DNA of 64,000 bases from Chitinophaga skermanii (GTDB lineage Bacteria > Bacteroidota > Bacteroidia > Chitinophagales > Chitinophagaceae), in the NCBI RefSeq assembly GCF_003259335.1, contig NZ_QLLL01000012.1:62001-126000 (forward strand), in the 5' to 3' direction. The notes under the pieces were generated by a model. That model ran no database searches, was not told the DNA's origin, and saw only the letters and a program-made list of their open reading frames with translations. Positions within the stretch are counted from its first letter, which is position 1, and every line of letters begins with the position of its first letter. Shown here in pieces: positions 50,831 to 60,490 of this stretch. The position numbers and the translations under genes are program-made.

Positions 50831-52195
50831 TTATACAGCAGCAGGAGCAGGAACCGGTAATGGATCAGCGTAATGAGCTAAACCAAAATTGCGCGTTAAT
50901 GCTTCGCTAGGATTATTTACGTGCCATTCGAATTCATCGCGGAAATGGCGGATAGCCGCTGCTACAGGCCAAGCTGCAGCATCACCTAATGGGCAAATAG
51001 TGTTACCCTCGATCCTGCGTTGGATATCCCATAACAAGTCGATATCACTCATTTTACCTTTACCATTCTCGATGTTTTTCAACACTTTCTCCATCCAACC
51101 TGTACCTTCACGGCAAGGGCTGCATTGGCCGCAGCTTTCGTGGTGGTAGAAACGTGCTAATGTAAGCGTATGACGTACTACGCATTGGTCTTCATCCAAT
51201 ACAATGAAACCACCCGAACCCATCATGGTACCTGTTTGGAAACCACCATCGCTCAAGCTTTCGTAGGTCATCATACGTTTCTCACCTTTTGCTGTAGTGA
51301 GTAACAAGTTCGCTGGAACAATTGGTACTGAAGAACCACCCGGGATGCAGGCTTTCAAACGTTTACCGTTTGGAATACCGCCACAGTATTCTTCAGAATA
51401 AATAAATTCTTCCACCGAAATATTCATTTCAATTTCATATACACCTGGTTTGTTGATATTACCACATGCAGAAATCAATTTTGTACCGGTTGACTTGCCT
51501 GTACCGTATTTAGCGTATTCTTCGCCACCGATGTTGATAATCGGCACTACAGTAGCCAACGTTTCCACGTTGTTTACTACCGTAGGACATTGGTATAAAC
51601 CTTTTACCGCTGGGAATGGAGGTTTAATACGAGGCGTACCGCGTTTACCTTCCAACGATTCAAGTAAAGCCGTTTCTTCACCACAGATATAAGCACCGGC
51701 ACCACGTTGTACGTAGATTTCTAAGTCGAAACCAGAACCTTGGATGTTTTTACCTAACCAGCCGGCAGCTTTTGCGTCCCTGATGGCTTCTTCTAAAATA
51801 TCTGGGATCCAGGCGTATTCACCACGGATATAGATGTAAGTTGTATTTGCACCTAGTGCATAACTCGAGATCAATAAACCTTCGATGAGCAGGTGTGGAA
51901 GAAACTCCATCAAGTAACGATCTTTAAACGTACCTGGCTCAGATTCATCGGCATTACAAACGAGGTAACGAGGAACACCTTCTGGTTTTGCTAAGAAACT
52001 CCATTTCAAACCGGTAGGGAAACCCGCACCACCACGGCCTCTTAAACCACTCTTCTTCACTTCCTCGGTAACTTCGTCGGGCTTCATGGTTTTAAACACC
52101 TTTTCAGCAGCGGCATAACCACCGTTTTCACGGTAAGTTTTATAATACCTGATTCCTTCAATATGCGCTTTGTCGAGTAATAATTTACGTCCCAT
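50831..52195 (-). CDS. nuoF: NADH-quinone oxidoreductase subunit F
   Basis: The 454-aa NADH-binding flavoprotein of complex I. GRGGAGFPTG at 53-62 is the FMN/NADH loop, NADESEPGTFKDR near 81 is conserved, and the N3 4Fe-4S ligands are Cys355, Cys358, Cys361 (SCGQCSPCREGTG) and Cys401. It lies between nuoE (148-bp gap) and nuoG (78-bp gap). Confidence 0.97.
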   Translation of the reverse strand: MGRKLLLDKAHIEGIRYYKTYRENGGYAAAEKVFKTMKPDEVTEEVKKSGLRGRGGAGFPTGLKWSFLAKPEGVPRYLVCNADESEPGTFKDRYLMEFLPHLLIEGLLISSYALGANTTYIYIRGEYAWIPDILEEAIRDAKAAGWLGKNIQGSGFDLEIYVQRGAGAYICGEETALLESLEGKRGTPRIKPPFPAVKGLYQCPTVVNNVETLATVVPIINIGGEEYAKYGTGKSTGTKLISACGNINKPGVYEIEMNISVEEFIYSEEYCGGIPNGKRLKACIPGGSSVPIVPANLLLTTAKGEKRMMTYESLSDGGFQTGTMMGSGGFIVLDEDQCVVRHTLTLARFYHHESCGQCSPCREGTGWMEKVLKNIENGKGKMSDIDLLWDIQRRIEGNTICPLGDAAAWPVAAAIRHFRDEFEWHVNNPSEALTRNFGLAHYADPLPVPAPAAV

Positions 52196-52343
52196 TGTTG
52201 AGCGTTTTGCTTTGTGCTATGCTGTCGTATAGCCGTTAGCGTTATTTATCTTGATACAAACCTGTTGGGTTTGCGGATTCTTTCTGTTGAACTGAGCTGT
52301 TGAATGCTCGACGAACTTCTGTTGCGTCGCACACTTCGGCGTT

Positions 52344-52838
52344 TTAGTTGCCTTGTGCTTTTCTACATTCGTCGATAATAGCATCTACTTTCGCAGGGGT
52401 TAAATGTTCCCTGTAGAATTTGCCGAGTTGCATCATCGGGGCATAACCACAAGCACCTAAGCATTCCACTGTTTTCAATGTGAACATACCATCTGGCGTG
52501 GTTTCGCCAACGCTAATACCCAATTTATTCTTGATGTAATCAACGATGTTATCAGAACCATTTAGCATGCATGGGCCTGTATGGCATACTTCGAAGATGT
52601 ATTTCCCAACAGGTTTTAAGTTGAACATGCTATAGAAAGTAGCCACCTCGTACACTTCGATGGATGTTAATTGCAAGAGCGAAGCCACGTAATCCATGGT
52701 TTCTGCGCTTAACCAGCCATCAAATTGTTCTTGCGCCAGGTGCAATACCGGTATCAATGCGCTCTTTTGTTTCCCTTGCGGGTAACGCGCGATGATTTCA
52801 TTTACTTTTTGCAGTTTCTCTTCCGAAAATTGAGCCAC
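52344..52838 (-). CDS. nuoE: NADH-quinone oxidoreductase subunit E
   Basis: A 164-aa thioredoxin-fold subunit with the N1a 2Fe-2S cluster. The ligands are Cys85 and Cys90 (CHTGPC) and Cys126 and Cys130 (CLGAC). It works with NuoF at the NADH site. It follows nuoD by 60 bp. Confidence 0.96.
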   Translation of the reverse strand: MAQFSEEKLQKVNEIIARYPQGKQKSALIPVLHLAQEQFDGWLSAETMDYVASLLQLTSIEVYEVATFYSMFNLKPVGKYIFEVCHTGPCMLNGSDNIVDYIKNKLGISVGETTPDGMFTLKTVECLGACGYAPMMQLGKFYREHLTPAKVDAIIDECRKAQGN

Positions 52839-52898
52839 GGCTATATTAGATTTTTGTTCGTTAATGCTTTGTTTTCTCTCTTGTGCTTCCAGCGTTTA

Positions 52899-54116
52899 TT
52901 ACGCATCCAACTCACCCGCAATCAAGTTCATGCTACTCATCGTTAAGATGGCATCACTCAACATCGATCCTTTGATAATTTCTGGGTAAGCTTGGTAGTA
53001 AATAAAGCAAGGACGACGGAAGTGTAAGCGGTAAGGGCTACGACCACCATCGGAGATCAAGTAATACCCCAATTCGCCATTTGCACCTTCAATCGCGTTG
53101 TAGATTTCGCCCGGTAAAATATCCGTTTCACCCATCACAATTTTAAAGTGATAGATTAAGGCTTCCATCTTTGTATATACGTCGTCTTTTTCAGGTAAGT
53201 AGTAGGCTGGCACATCAGCATGGTAAACATCAGATGGCAAATCTTTCAATTTTTCCATTGCTTGTTTAATGATGCTAAGCGATTCCCACATTTCGGCGTT
53301 ACGCACCAAGAAACGGTCGTATACATCGCCGGTTGTACCTACTGGAATAGAGAATTCGAAGTCTTGGTAAGATGAGTAAGGTTGTGCTACGCGTAAATCG
53401 TAGTCAACACCAGCAGCACGTAAGTTAGGTCCTGTGAAACCATAGTTCAATGCTCTTTCTGCGCTGATACCACCTACGTTTTGTGTTCTTTCCATGAAAA
53501 TACGGTTACGCGTGAAGAGTGTTTCGAACTCTTTCAACACGGCAGGGTATTCATCGAGGAAACGCTGGATTTTTTGCATGGCTACCGGTGTGAAGTTTCT
53601 TTCGAAACCACCGATACGGCCTATATTGGTAGTGAGGCGGGAGCCACACACTTCTTCATAAATTTCATAGATCAACTCGCGGTATTGCATCACGTATAAG
53701 AAACCTGTGAATGCACCGCTATCTACACCAATTACCGAGTTACAGATCAAGTGATCGGCAATACGAGCCAATTCCATTACGATTACACGGAGGTAATCTA
53801 CACGTTTTGGCATTTCGATCCCTAATAATTTCTCAACGGTTAAGTGCCAGCCGAGGTTATTGAGTGGTGCAGAGCAATAGTTTAAGCGATCGGTTAATGG
53901 TGTGATTTGGTAATATGGCCTTCTTTCAGCTAATTTCTCAAATGCACGGTGAATATAACCAACGGTAGGAACGGCAGAAACGATTCTTTCGCCATCCATT
54001 TCAAGAATGTTCTGAAACACACCGTGTGTAGCTGGGTGGGTAGGACCCAAATTCAGCGTATTTGTGTGCTTTTCGATGGAGCCTTCCGGCAGATTTATAT
54101 GTGGCTGCTCTAACAT
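52899..54116 (-). CDS. nuoD: NADH-quinone oxidoreductase subunit D
   Basis: A 405-aa quinone-site subunit, related to the large subunit of NiFe hydrogenases but without the metal ligands. NLGPTHPATHGVFQ near residues 22-35, GYIHRAFEKLAE near 53 and DGGRSPYRLHFRRPCF near 357 are diagnostic. It is separate from NuoC, unlike in E. coli where the two are fused. Confidence 0.97.
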   Translation of the reverse strand: MLEQPHINLPEGSIEKHTNTLNLGPTHPATHGVFQNILEMDGERIVSAVPTVGYIHRAFEKLAERRPYYQITPLTDRLNYCSAPLNNLGWHLTVEKLLGIEMPKRVDYLRVIVMELARIADHLICNSVIGVDSGAFTGFLYVMQYRELIYEIYEEVCGSRLTTNIGRIGGFERNFTPVAMQKIQRFLDEYPAVLKEFETLFTRNRIFMERTQNVGGISAERALNYGFTGPNLRAAGVDYDLRVAQPYSSYQDFEFSIPVGTTGDVYDRFLVRNAEMWESLSIIKQAMEKLKDLPSDVYHADVPAYYLPEKDDVYTKMEALIYHFKIVMGETDILPGEIYNAIEGANGELGYYLISDGGRSPYRLHFRRPCFIYYQAYPEIIKGSMLSDAILTMSSMNLIAGELDA

Positions 54117-54196
54117 ATCCTTCCCTATTAAATTGACGCTAAGGTTTGCGGGCTTAGCAAATTGTTTTCTGTGTAAAATGCATTAACCGGTAACGC

Positions 54197-54727
54197 TTAC
54201 GGCGCTAAAATATCGCCATGGCTACCACGACCAAACATCTCATCATCTTTATCGATACGCGTTTGATCTTCGAGCGGGAATTCTTTCCTCATTGGGAAAT
54301 AATCCATTTCGTCTACGTTCAAAATGCGGACTAAGTTTGGATGCCCTACGAAATCAACACCGAAGAAATCGTATGTTTCGCGTTCCATCCAGTTCGCAGA
54401 TGAGAATAATGCAGTTGCTGAGTTTACTTGTGGTGTTTGCACCGCTGTGTAAACTTTAAAACGCAATCTTACATTATCTATCAAATTGTGCAAGTGGTAC
54501 ACAACCGCTAATTCCTCGCCTACTCTGTCGGGATAATGAACCGCCGTTAAGTCCGTCATAAAACGGAATTTCAACGTTTCGTCATCGTACAAAAACTGCA
54601 TGACTTTCAAGTTCAAATCTTTCGGTGCAGAGAAACTCAACATCCCGTAAGACTCTTCAAAATTGCCGACTTCTGTACCAAACTTGGCTTCCAGTGCGCT
54701 TTTTATTTGATCGTTTGTCAAAGACAT
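54197..54727 (-). CDS. nuoC: NADH-quinone oxidoreductase subunit C
   Basis: A 176-aa peripheral arm subunit that packs against NuoD. The core is LTAVHYPDR near residue 59 and the family signature ERETYDFFGVDFVGHPNLVRIL near 115-136 (core ETYDFFGV). It is a stand-alone protein between nuoB and nuoD. Confidence 0.95.
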   Translation of the reverse strand: MSLTNDQIKSALEAKFGTEVGNFEESYGMLSFSAPKDLNLKVMQFLYDDETLKFRFMTDLTAVHYPDRVGEELAVVYHLHNLIDNVRLRFKVYTAVQTPQVNSATALFSSANWMERETYDFFGVDFVGHPNLVRILNVDEMDYFPMRKEFPLEDQTRIDKDDEMFGRGSHGDILAP

Positions 54728-54801
54728 TTACGAAATACTATTTACTAATTAACAAGCCTATATTATCATCAACCTATACAAAAAAGAAAAACTCTTAACG
54801 G

Positions 54802-55365
54802 TTATTGAATACCGTAAGAGTTCATTAATTCTTTGTATTTATCAGAATGTCTTCTACGAAGACTCTCATTGTGTACTAAGTTCTGAATTTGCATGAAACC
54901 GTCGAGAATAGCTTCAGGACGAGGAGGGCAACCTGGTACGTATACGTCTACCGGGATCACTTGGTCGATACCTTGTAAAACCGAGTAAGTATCGAAGATA
55001 CCACCGCTCGATGCACAAGCACCTACTGCCATTACCCAACGAGGCTCAGCCATTTGAACGTATACTTGGCGTAAAACCGGTGCCATTTTCTTAGAAATGG
55101 TACCCATCACCATTAAAAGGTCACACTGGCGAGGTGTAAAACCCAAACGTTCAGCACCAAAACGTGCTAAATCGTAAGTCGCCGCCATGGTAGCCATGAA
55201 TTCAATACCACAACAAGAAGTCGCGAAAGGTAAAGGCCAGATCGAGTTAGCACGAGCCAAACCAATAGCTTTATCGAAACTTGTGGCATAAAATCCTTCA
55301 CCAGAATAACCTTCTGGCATATCTACCACTTTCACTTTTGTATTAAACTGGACCGGACGTGACAT
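54802..55365 (-). CDS. nuoB: NADH-quinone oxidoreductase subunit B
   Basis: A 187-aa subunit that holds the terminal 4Fe-4S cluster N2, which reduces quinone. The ligands are the tandem Cys51-Cys52 in TSCCGIEF, Cys117 in GACASSGG and Cys146 in PGCPPRPEA. It is located between nuoA and nuoC. Confidence 0.97.
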   Translation of the reverse strand: MSRPVQFNTKVKVVDMPEGYSGEGFYATSFDKAIGLARANSIWPLPFATSCCGIEFMATMAATYDLARFGAERLGFTPRQCDLLMVMGTISKKMAPVLRQVYVQMAEPRWVMAVGACASSGGIFDTYSVLQGIDQVIPVDVYVPGCPPRPEAILDGFMQIQNLVHNESLRRRHSDKYKELMNSYGIQ

Positions 55366-55571
55366 CTTCCTTTGAATTAAATCGTGTGAAAAAGAAAAGT
55401 AGTTTTTGCGTGGTGCAAATCCAATAAGATTCGCTCCTCTACAAAGGTCCTTACTTTCCTGGTACTATACTAATAAAGGATCGAAAGTGCGGTAAAATTT
55501 AACTTTTTCGCCCTCATCGCTTCCTTAATCTATCAAATTTGCTTCTCTACGGGTATTTGCAGCCCGTTAAA

Positions 55572-55967
55572 TTAATCTTCCCACTTAAGGGCACCCTTCT
55601 TAATGATATAAGTAAAGCCCAACAAGAAAAAGGCTACGAACATCACCACTGCCAAAAATCCATCAAAACCCAACTCCCTGAAATTAACAGCGTAAGGGTA
55701 GAAAAAGATGACCTCTACGTCGAACAATACGAACAAAATAGCGGTCAAAAAGTATTTAATGGCAACAGGCTGGCGGGCATTACCGCGCTGTTCGATACCG
55801 CTCTCGAAGTTGATGAGCTTATCACTTGTTTTACGGGTAGGACCTAACAAGTGGGTACCAATCATGGTTAAGGCAACAAATCCTACCGCCGCTACCAATT
55901 GCAATAAAATTGGAATATAGCTAGCGGGCGTGTTGCTAACAGACAAAAATTCAGTGGCTAAATACAT
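55572..55967 (-). CDS. nuoA: NADH-quinone oxidoreductase subunit A
   Basis: A 131-aa, three-helix membrane subunit. NFESGIEQRGNAR near residue 53 is the conserved loop (Cys replaced by Ile as in a number of bacteria), followed by YFLTAILFVLFDVEVIFFYPYA. I start it at ATG 55967 (MYLATEFLSV); the longer frame would overlap the promoter region. It is the first gene of the 14-kb nuo operon. Confidence 0.95.
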   Translation of the reverse strand: MYLATEFLSVSNTPASYIPILLQLVAAVGFVALTMIGTHLLGPTRKTSDKLINFESGIEQRGNARQPVAIKYFLTAILFVLFDVEVIFFYPYAVNFRELGFDGFLAVVMFVAFFLLGFTYIIKKGALKWED

Positions 55968-55998
55968 AAGCTTCCCGGTATAAAGTTCTCCGAATTCG

Positions 55999-56029
55999 CA
56001 AAAATACTGCAACAATGGGAAAATACAAA
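55999..56029 (-). promoter_or_regulatory. nuo operon promoter
   Basis: The minus strand has TTTG (56029-56026), 19 bp, TATTTTTG (56006-55999), a perfect Bacteroidota promoter. Transcription would start about 25 nt before the nuoA ATG at 55967. A second TAGGTTTG overlaps the -33 box (56033-56026) but lacks its own -33. Confidence 0.78.
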
Positions 56030-56542
56030 CCTATGTTAAAGTAAAACCTTATTATTTTTTTGTATATGTAAGCAGGTAATATATGTTAACAATATGGGTA
56101 ATAATTACCATGTTTTTTCAGCAATACGCTGTAACTGTTTGTGGGGTTGATTTGACGACGAACCACATTAGGCGTTTAAACAATTATTTACCTTATTTAG
56201 CCCCATTTTCACCCCCTACCCTAGCCCAAAAATTTTTTAAATAGTAACAAAATAAGTTCCAATCCTTTCAATAAATTTTGAAAGTTTTGGTTAAAAAATC
56301 AGTTTTTCTTACCTGGAAATCGAAATTTTCAAATGGAGTTTCTAAAGTTTCCAGCCCTTTTTGTGGTATCCAACCGGGTCAATTTGGCAGGAATTTCTGA
56401 TTCGTTCTTGGGAGATAACCTCCTTCTTTTCTTTCACCCAACTTTCCTTGATCAAAATACCTGCTTTACATGGGAAACACCTATTACTTGCCCGTACGTA
56501 ATAATGCCTTAAGGGGTATTTCACGACAGTTATCCACATAAA

Positions 56543-56572
56543 AAAACCACCTCCAAAGCAGGAAGTGGTTTT
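56543..56572 (-). terminator. terminator after the first TPR gene
   Basis: AAAACCAC-TCC (56543-56554) pairs with GGA-GTGGTTTT (56561-56572) with one mismatch and a 6-base loop; T residues follow on the minus strand. It is 24 bp past the stop at 56597. Confidence 0.75.
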
Positions 56573-56596
56573 CTATTGTTTAGCCAGTTAATGCTA

Positions 56597-58351
56597 TTAT
56601 CGAGTACCTGTGCTTCTTGTACCGCTACGAGGAGCGGTATTGCCCGCAGGTGTTCTCATGATATCTTTAATTTGTCGCAAAGCTTCGCTCGTTGGATCTA
56701 GTGGCTCCAATTTCTGCATAAAGGCCTGCATTTGGGCTTTATCGTCTTTGTTATAATAATATACCATGCTGTACGTATAGGCTTTAATTAAGCCTGCTTT
56801 GTTCTTTGCAGGGTCGCCTTCCGCCATGGAGATATATTTTGCAAAGTATGGCAATGCAACACCGGTTTTTGCTTCTACGTCTTTACCGGCATTCGCCATA
56901 CCCCTCCAGTAATAACCGGTGGTAAGGTCTGGGAATTTATCGGATAAAGCTGCAAATGCCACATCTGCTTTATTCAGCATGTTAGTATCTGTACGGGCTT
57001 CGCTAGCGGAAGCACGGTAGTAGCTTAAACCTACGTTGTAATAATCAATGGCAGTTGGATTCTCTTTGTTTTTCAATTTGAAATCCACCAGTTTTTGGTA
57101 CCAGTCGCCGGCTTTATCGAATACGCGGGCATTGGTAAATGCTTTTGCTACTGATTCGATACGATCCACATCTTGGGTAGTATCTAAGCTGGCGAATTTC
57201 TCTAGGTAAGCCAATGCTTTTTGGTCGTTCGCCACTTGTGCAGCAGAATCGGCTAATTTCTGGCGGCTATAGATTTCGCTCAACAATTTGTAATCCAATG
57301 GTTCCAATTTGCTTTCGCCAACGGTAGAAACGTATGTATCCATCGTTTTCTTCGCGTTAATGGAATCACCTTTTTGTAAATATGCATCGGCGATTAAACG
57401 GGTTAGTTTCGTTTTATAGCCTTCATTTGCGATGGGTAATAAGCTTTGTGCCTTCGTAATCGCTCCTGCGTAATCATGGTCGAAGAACATGATAGAGGAT
57501 AAGAAGTATTCGTTCTTAATACGATCTTGAGGATCAGCTACTTCCAAGTATTTTTGTAAGTATTGTTTCGCCTTTGGAAGGTCGAATTGACCTTGTTTTT
57601 GGGTGAAGTAGAATTGGTACAACTCGTAATATGCAGGGGCATATTGCGGGTCTACTTGCGTAGCTTTCGTGAAATCGTTCACGGCAGCTTGTAATAATTT
57701 CGCGTTGTAGTTAACCAAACCTTGCTTCATAACGGCTTCTGCATTCTTCGGGTCGAGCTCGATAGCTTTATCATAAGCTTCGATGGCTTTACCGCCATTT
57801 TCACCACCTAGGAAACGGTATGCATCTCCTAGCTCGATATAATCGGCTGCTGTGGGGGTATATTGATCTTTTTTCTTAATTCCTGTATTATCGAAGAGTT
57901 TCAACATCGTAGCCAAAGCAAATGGGCGATCGCCGCCTTTGGTTTCGGTGTTGGCATCGGCAATAGCGCGGGCTACGTCGCCATTTTTACCATTCGTTGC
58001 GGCGGTAGCGGCATCGAATTTTTGGCGGGCAGCGGCAGCGTTGCCTTTAATAAGGTCCATACGACCTAATCCTACCTGTAATAAAGGAGAATTGGGGATG
58101 GCGGTTAATCCCTTCTGGAATGTGGCTTCAGCTCCCGGCCTATCTTCCAGTCCCAATTGTGAGAACCCGAGGTAGTAAAAACCACGATCATCGGTAGGTT
58201 TTGCGGCAACAACTTTTTCAAATTCTTGCTTTGCTTGGGCAAAATTACCGTAATAGATTTTTTTCAACCCATCGTCCACTGATTGAGCCATTGCGCCGTT
58301 CGCTAGGAATAAAAATCCACCTGCTATTAATAATCTGTTCCTAATATTCAT
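56597..58351 (-). CDS. exported TPR protein, paralog 1
   Basis: A 584-aa periplasmic or envelope protein with a signal peptide ending near residue 22 (NGAMAQ). Several tetratricopeptide units are visible, for instance AxxAYDKAIELDPKNAEAV near 187-205 and AVNDFTKATQVDPQYAPAYYELY near 218-240, plus further degenerate helical repeats to the end and a Gly/Ser/Thr/Arg tail. It is a clear paralog of the next gene upstream, with whole blocks conserved (NGDVARAIADANTE, ADYIELGDAYR, NEYFLSSIMF). TPR domains bind other proteins; partners are unknown. It is separated from paralog 2 by a terminator, so it is probably transcribed independently. Confidence 0.82.
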   Translation of the reverse strand: MNIRNRLLIAGGFLFLANGAMAQSVDDGLKKIYYGNFAQAKQEFEKVVAAKPTDDRGFYYLGFSQLGLEDRPGAEATFQKGLTAIPNSPLLQVGLGRMDLIKGNAAAARQKFDAATAATNGKNGDVARAIADANTETKGGDRPFALATMLKLFDNTGIKKKDQYTPTAADYIELGDAYRFLGGENGGKAIEAYDKAIELDPKNAEAVMKQGLVNYNAKLLQAAVNDFTKATQVDPQYAPAYYELYQFYFTQKQGQFDLPKAKQYLQKYLEVADPQDRIKNEYFLSSIMFFDHDYAGAITKAQSLLPIANEGYKTKLTRLIADAYLQKGDSINAKKTMDTYVSTVGESKLEPLDYKLLSEIYSRQKLADSAAQVANDQKALAYLEKFASLDTTQDVDRIESVAKAFTNARVFDKAGDWYQKLVDFKLKNKENPTAIDYYNVGLSYYRASASEARTDTNMLNKADVAFAALSDKFPDLTTGYYWRGMANAGKDVEAKTGVALPYFAKYISMAEGDPAKNKAGLIKAYTYSMVYYYNKDDKAQMQAFMQKLEPLDPTSEALRQIKDIMRTPAGNTAPRSGTRSTGTR

Positions 58352-58721
58352 GAGCTAAATGATTTTCGGTGTTTAACTATTTTATAAAGATGTTTTAATA
58401 GAATGATCGAGCCAATGAAGGGGGAGGCGGCAATGCATGGTGTTCTAAGTAATAAGTGTTTCTTACGCTTCCAAACCCTTCGCTTACAATGTGTAAGCTG
58501 GATGGCCTGGTATTCCTATCTAAAAAAATAATGCCAAAAATCTTTAACAAGACCAATTTTGCCGTTTATCCTTCAGAAATTACCGATGGTTTAACAAATG
58601 GTATTAATACAATATACGGCATAAATCGGTTTAATCCTACACAGAAAAAGTTAAAATAGGCTGCAAAAAAAGCGCGCCAAAGCAAAGCCTTGGCGCGCGT
58701 TATAAAGCAATTATTTAGTGA
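58352..58721. other. spacer between the two TPR genes
   Basis: 370 bp. It contains the terminator of TPR paralog 2 (58672-58698), and the promoter of paralog 1 should lie near its left end, although no TAnnTTTG box is seen. A 67-codon plus-strand frame (58456-58659) has no coding support. Confidence 0.45.
58672..58698 (-). terminator. terminator after the second TPR gene
   Basis: A perfect 9-bp GC-rich stem GCGCGCCAA / TTGGCGCGC with a 9-base loop, followed on the minus strand by seven T residues. It is 23 bp past the stop at 58722. Confidence 0.88.
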
Positions 58722-60434
58722 TTATTTGCTCTTAGTTTGGGTAGTTTTAGAACCGGCAGCTGGAGCTGGTTTAGCAGCTTGTGAATAGCTCTCTTTAATT
58801 TGAGCAGCTGTTTCGTTCGCTGGGTCTAATGCTAAAACTTTATCCAAGTAAACAGTTGTTTGTTCTTTGTTCTCAGCATGGTAGTTGTTCAACATCATGT
58901 AAGTGTAAGCAAACAATAAGTTTTTCTTGTTTTTATCAGCTTCTGGTTCAGCCAACTCGATGTACTTGGTGAAGGCAGCTTTTGGCTTGTCGTCTTTACC
59001 GGTCAAATCTTGGTAGAATTGAGCATTACCGAGGTGGTAGAAGCCTAATGGCTGTGTTGGGTATTTTTCAGTGAAACTAACCCAAGTTTGTTCTGCTTGT
59101 GTATAGTTTTTAGAAGCGTGTTCGTAAACGCCTTTGAAGAAAAGGTCGTTGATCGCTTGGCTATTATCTTTGAATTCAGCCAATTTACCGAACCATTCAG
59201 CCGCTTTAGCCCAGTTACGTTGCGTTTTGAACGCTTCTACTGTTTCGCGGTAACGATCGATATCTGGTGTGTCGCTCAAAGCATATTTCTCGATGTAGTT
59301 AACAGCGAGTACTGCGTTATTCGCTTGTGTAGCTGAATCTTCAGATTTCAATTTAGTGTAGATAGCAGACAACAATTTGTAGTCCATTGCCTCCAACTTA
59401 GATTCACCAATTGCTTGTACGCGGGCGTCCATTACTTTCTTAGCGTTCAAAGAATCGCCTTGTTGTAAGTAAGAATCGGAGATCAAACGTTGCAATTTGC
59501 CTTTGTAGCTATCATTTGCTTTCGGCATTAATGATTCAGCTTTAGCAATAGCACCTTTGTAGTCGTGATCGTAGAACATGATCGATGATAAGAAGTATTC
59601 GTTCTTAACGAGATCAGTTTGATCAGCCACTGCTAAATATTTCTGTAAGTAATTTTTAGCGTTGGCTAATGAGAATTGACGAGGTTTTGGTGTGTAGTAG
59701 AATTGATACAATTCGAAGTAAGCAGGACCATAGTTTTCGTCTATGTTCGTTGCTTTCGTCATATCAGCTACTGCTGCTTCTAACAATTTCGCATTGTAGT
59801 TTACGAAACCTTGTTTCAATACAGCTTCTGCATTCTTTGGATCAAGTACGATAGCTTGATCGTAAGCTTCGATTGCTTTACCACCGTTTTCACCACCGAG
59901 GTAACGGTAAGCGTCACCTAACTCGATATAATCGGCTGCAGTTGCAGTGTATTGTTCTTTTCTTTTGCGGCCTTCGTTGTTCAACAACGTTTGCATTACG
60001 CTTAATGCATAACCTCTGTCGCCACCACTTACTTCTGTGTTTGCGTCAGCGATCGCACGAGCAACATCACCGTTTCTACCTTGCGTAGCTGTGCTAGCAG
60101 CTTCGAATTTCTGCTTAGCTTCCGCTTTATTCCCATTTAATAAGTCGATGCGGCCTAAACCTGCGGTTAATAATGGAGAATTAGGAACTGCTGTTAACCC
60201 TTTTGAGAACGCTGCAGCGGCAGCTGCTTTGTTTTCCAAGCCGAGTTCGGAAATACCTAAATAATAGTAGGCTTTGTCTTCAGTTGGCTTTGCTGCAATT
60301 ACTTTTTCGAAATCTGTTTTGGCGGATTGATATTTGCCGTAATACAAATTTTTCAAACCGTCTTCTACAGATTGTGCCATGGCCCCGTTGGCGATGCAGA
60401 GCATTGCAACAAGAATACTGTTCCTTCTGTTCAT
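58722..60434 (-). CDS. exported TPR protein, paralog 2
   Basis: A 570-aa exported TPR protein starting at ATG 60434 (MNRRNSILVAM), signal peptide ending near residue 20 (NGAMAQ). It aligns with paralog 1 over its whole length, most closely in the N-terminal 300 residues; the C-terminal third diverges and ends in an Ala/Pro/Lys-Thr tail. TPR units include KAIEAYDQAIVLDPKNAEAVLKQG. It follows the PstS-like gene by 56 bp and likely belongs to its operon. In Bacteroidota, TPR and PstS-like genes often accompany TonB/ExbBD genes, but none of these is in the window. Confidence 0.82.
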   Translation of the reverse strand: MNRRNSILVAMLCIANGAMAQSVEDGLKNLYYGKYQSAKTDFEKVIAAKPTEDKAYYYLGISELGLENKAAAAAAFSKGLTAVPNSPLLTAGLGRIDLLNGNKAEAKQKFEAASTATQGRNGDVARAIADANTEVSGGDRGYALSVMQTLLNNEGRKRKEQYTATAADYIELGDAYRYLGGENGGKAIEAYDQAIVLDPKNAEAVLKQGFVNYNAKLLEAAVADMTKATNIDENYGPAYFELYQFYYTPKPRQFSLANAKNYLQKYLAVADQTDLVKNEYFLSSIMFYDHDYKGAIAKAESLMPKANDSYKGKLQRLISDSYLQQGDSLNAKKVMDARVQAIGESKLEAMDYKLLSAIYTKLKSEDSATQANNAVLAVNYIEKYALSDTPDIDRYRETVEAFKTQRNWAKAAEWFGKLAEFKDNSQAINDLFFKGVYEHASKNYTQAEQTWVSFTEKYPTQPLGFYHLGNAQFYQDLTGKDDKPKAAFTKYIELAEPEADKNKKNLLFAYTYMMLNNYHAENKEQTTVYLDKVLALDPANETAAQIKESYSQAAKPAPAAGSKTTQTKSK

Positions 60435-60490
60435 GAGCAACCTGGTTTTTTTAATTGTGTATGTGTTTGTTTACGTTAGCATAGTTCACA

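Larger units (their letters stand above)
55968..56596. other. intergenic region upstream of nuoA
   Basis: 629 bp. The right-hand limit is a TPR gene terminator (56543-56572) with a DnaA-box-like TTATCCACA at 56530-56538 next to it; the left end holds the nuo promoter. A 65-codon minus-strand frame (56342-56539) with two close Cys residues is present, but nothing else supports it. The middle (about 56040-56340) is AT-rich and shows nothing definite. Confidence 0.45.

Noticed and set aside
56342..56539. 65-codon minus-strand frame with a Cys-x-x-Cys-like pair
   Set aside because: No recognisable domain, no promoter, and it lies directly behind a terminator; kept as a doubtful frame only.
58456..58659. 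67-codon plus-strand frame between the TPR genes
   Set aside because: No family resemblance, unlikely composition and it lies in the upstream region of the TPR gene on the other strand.
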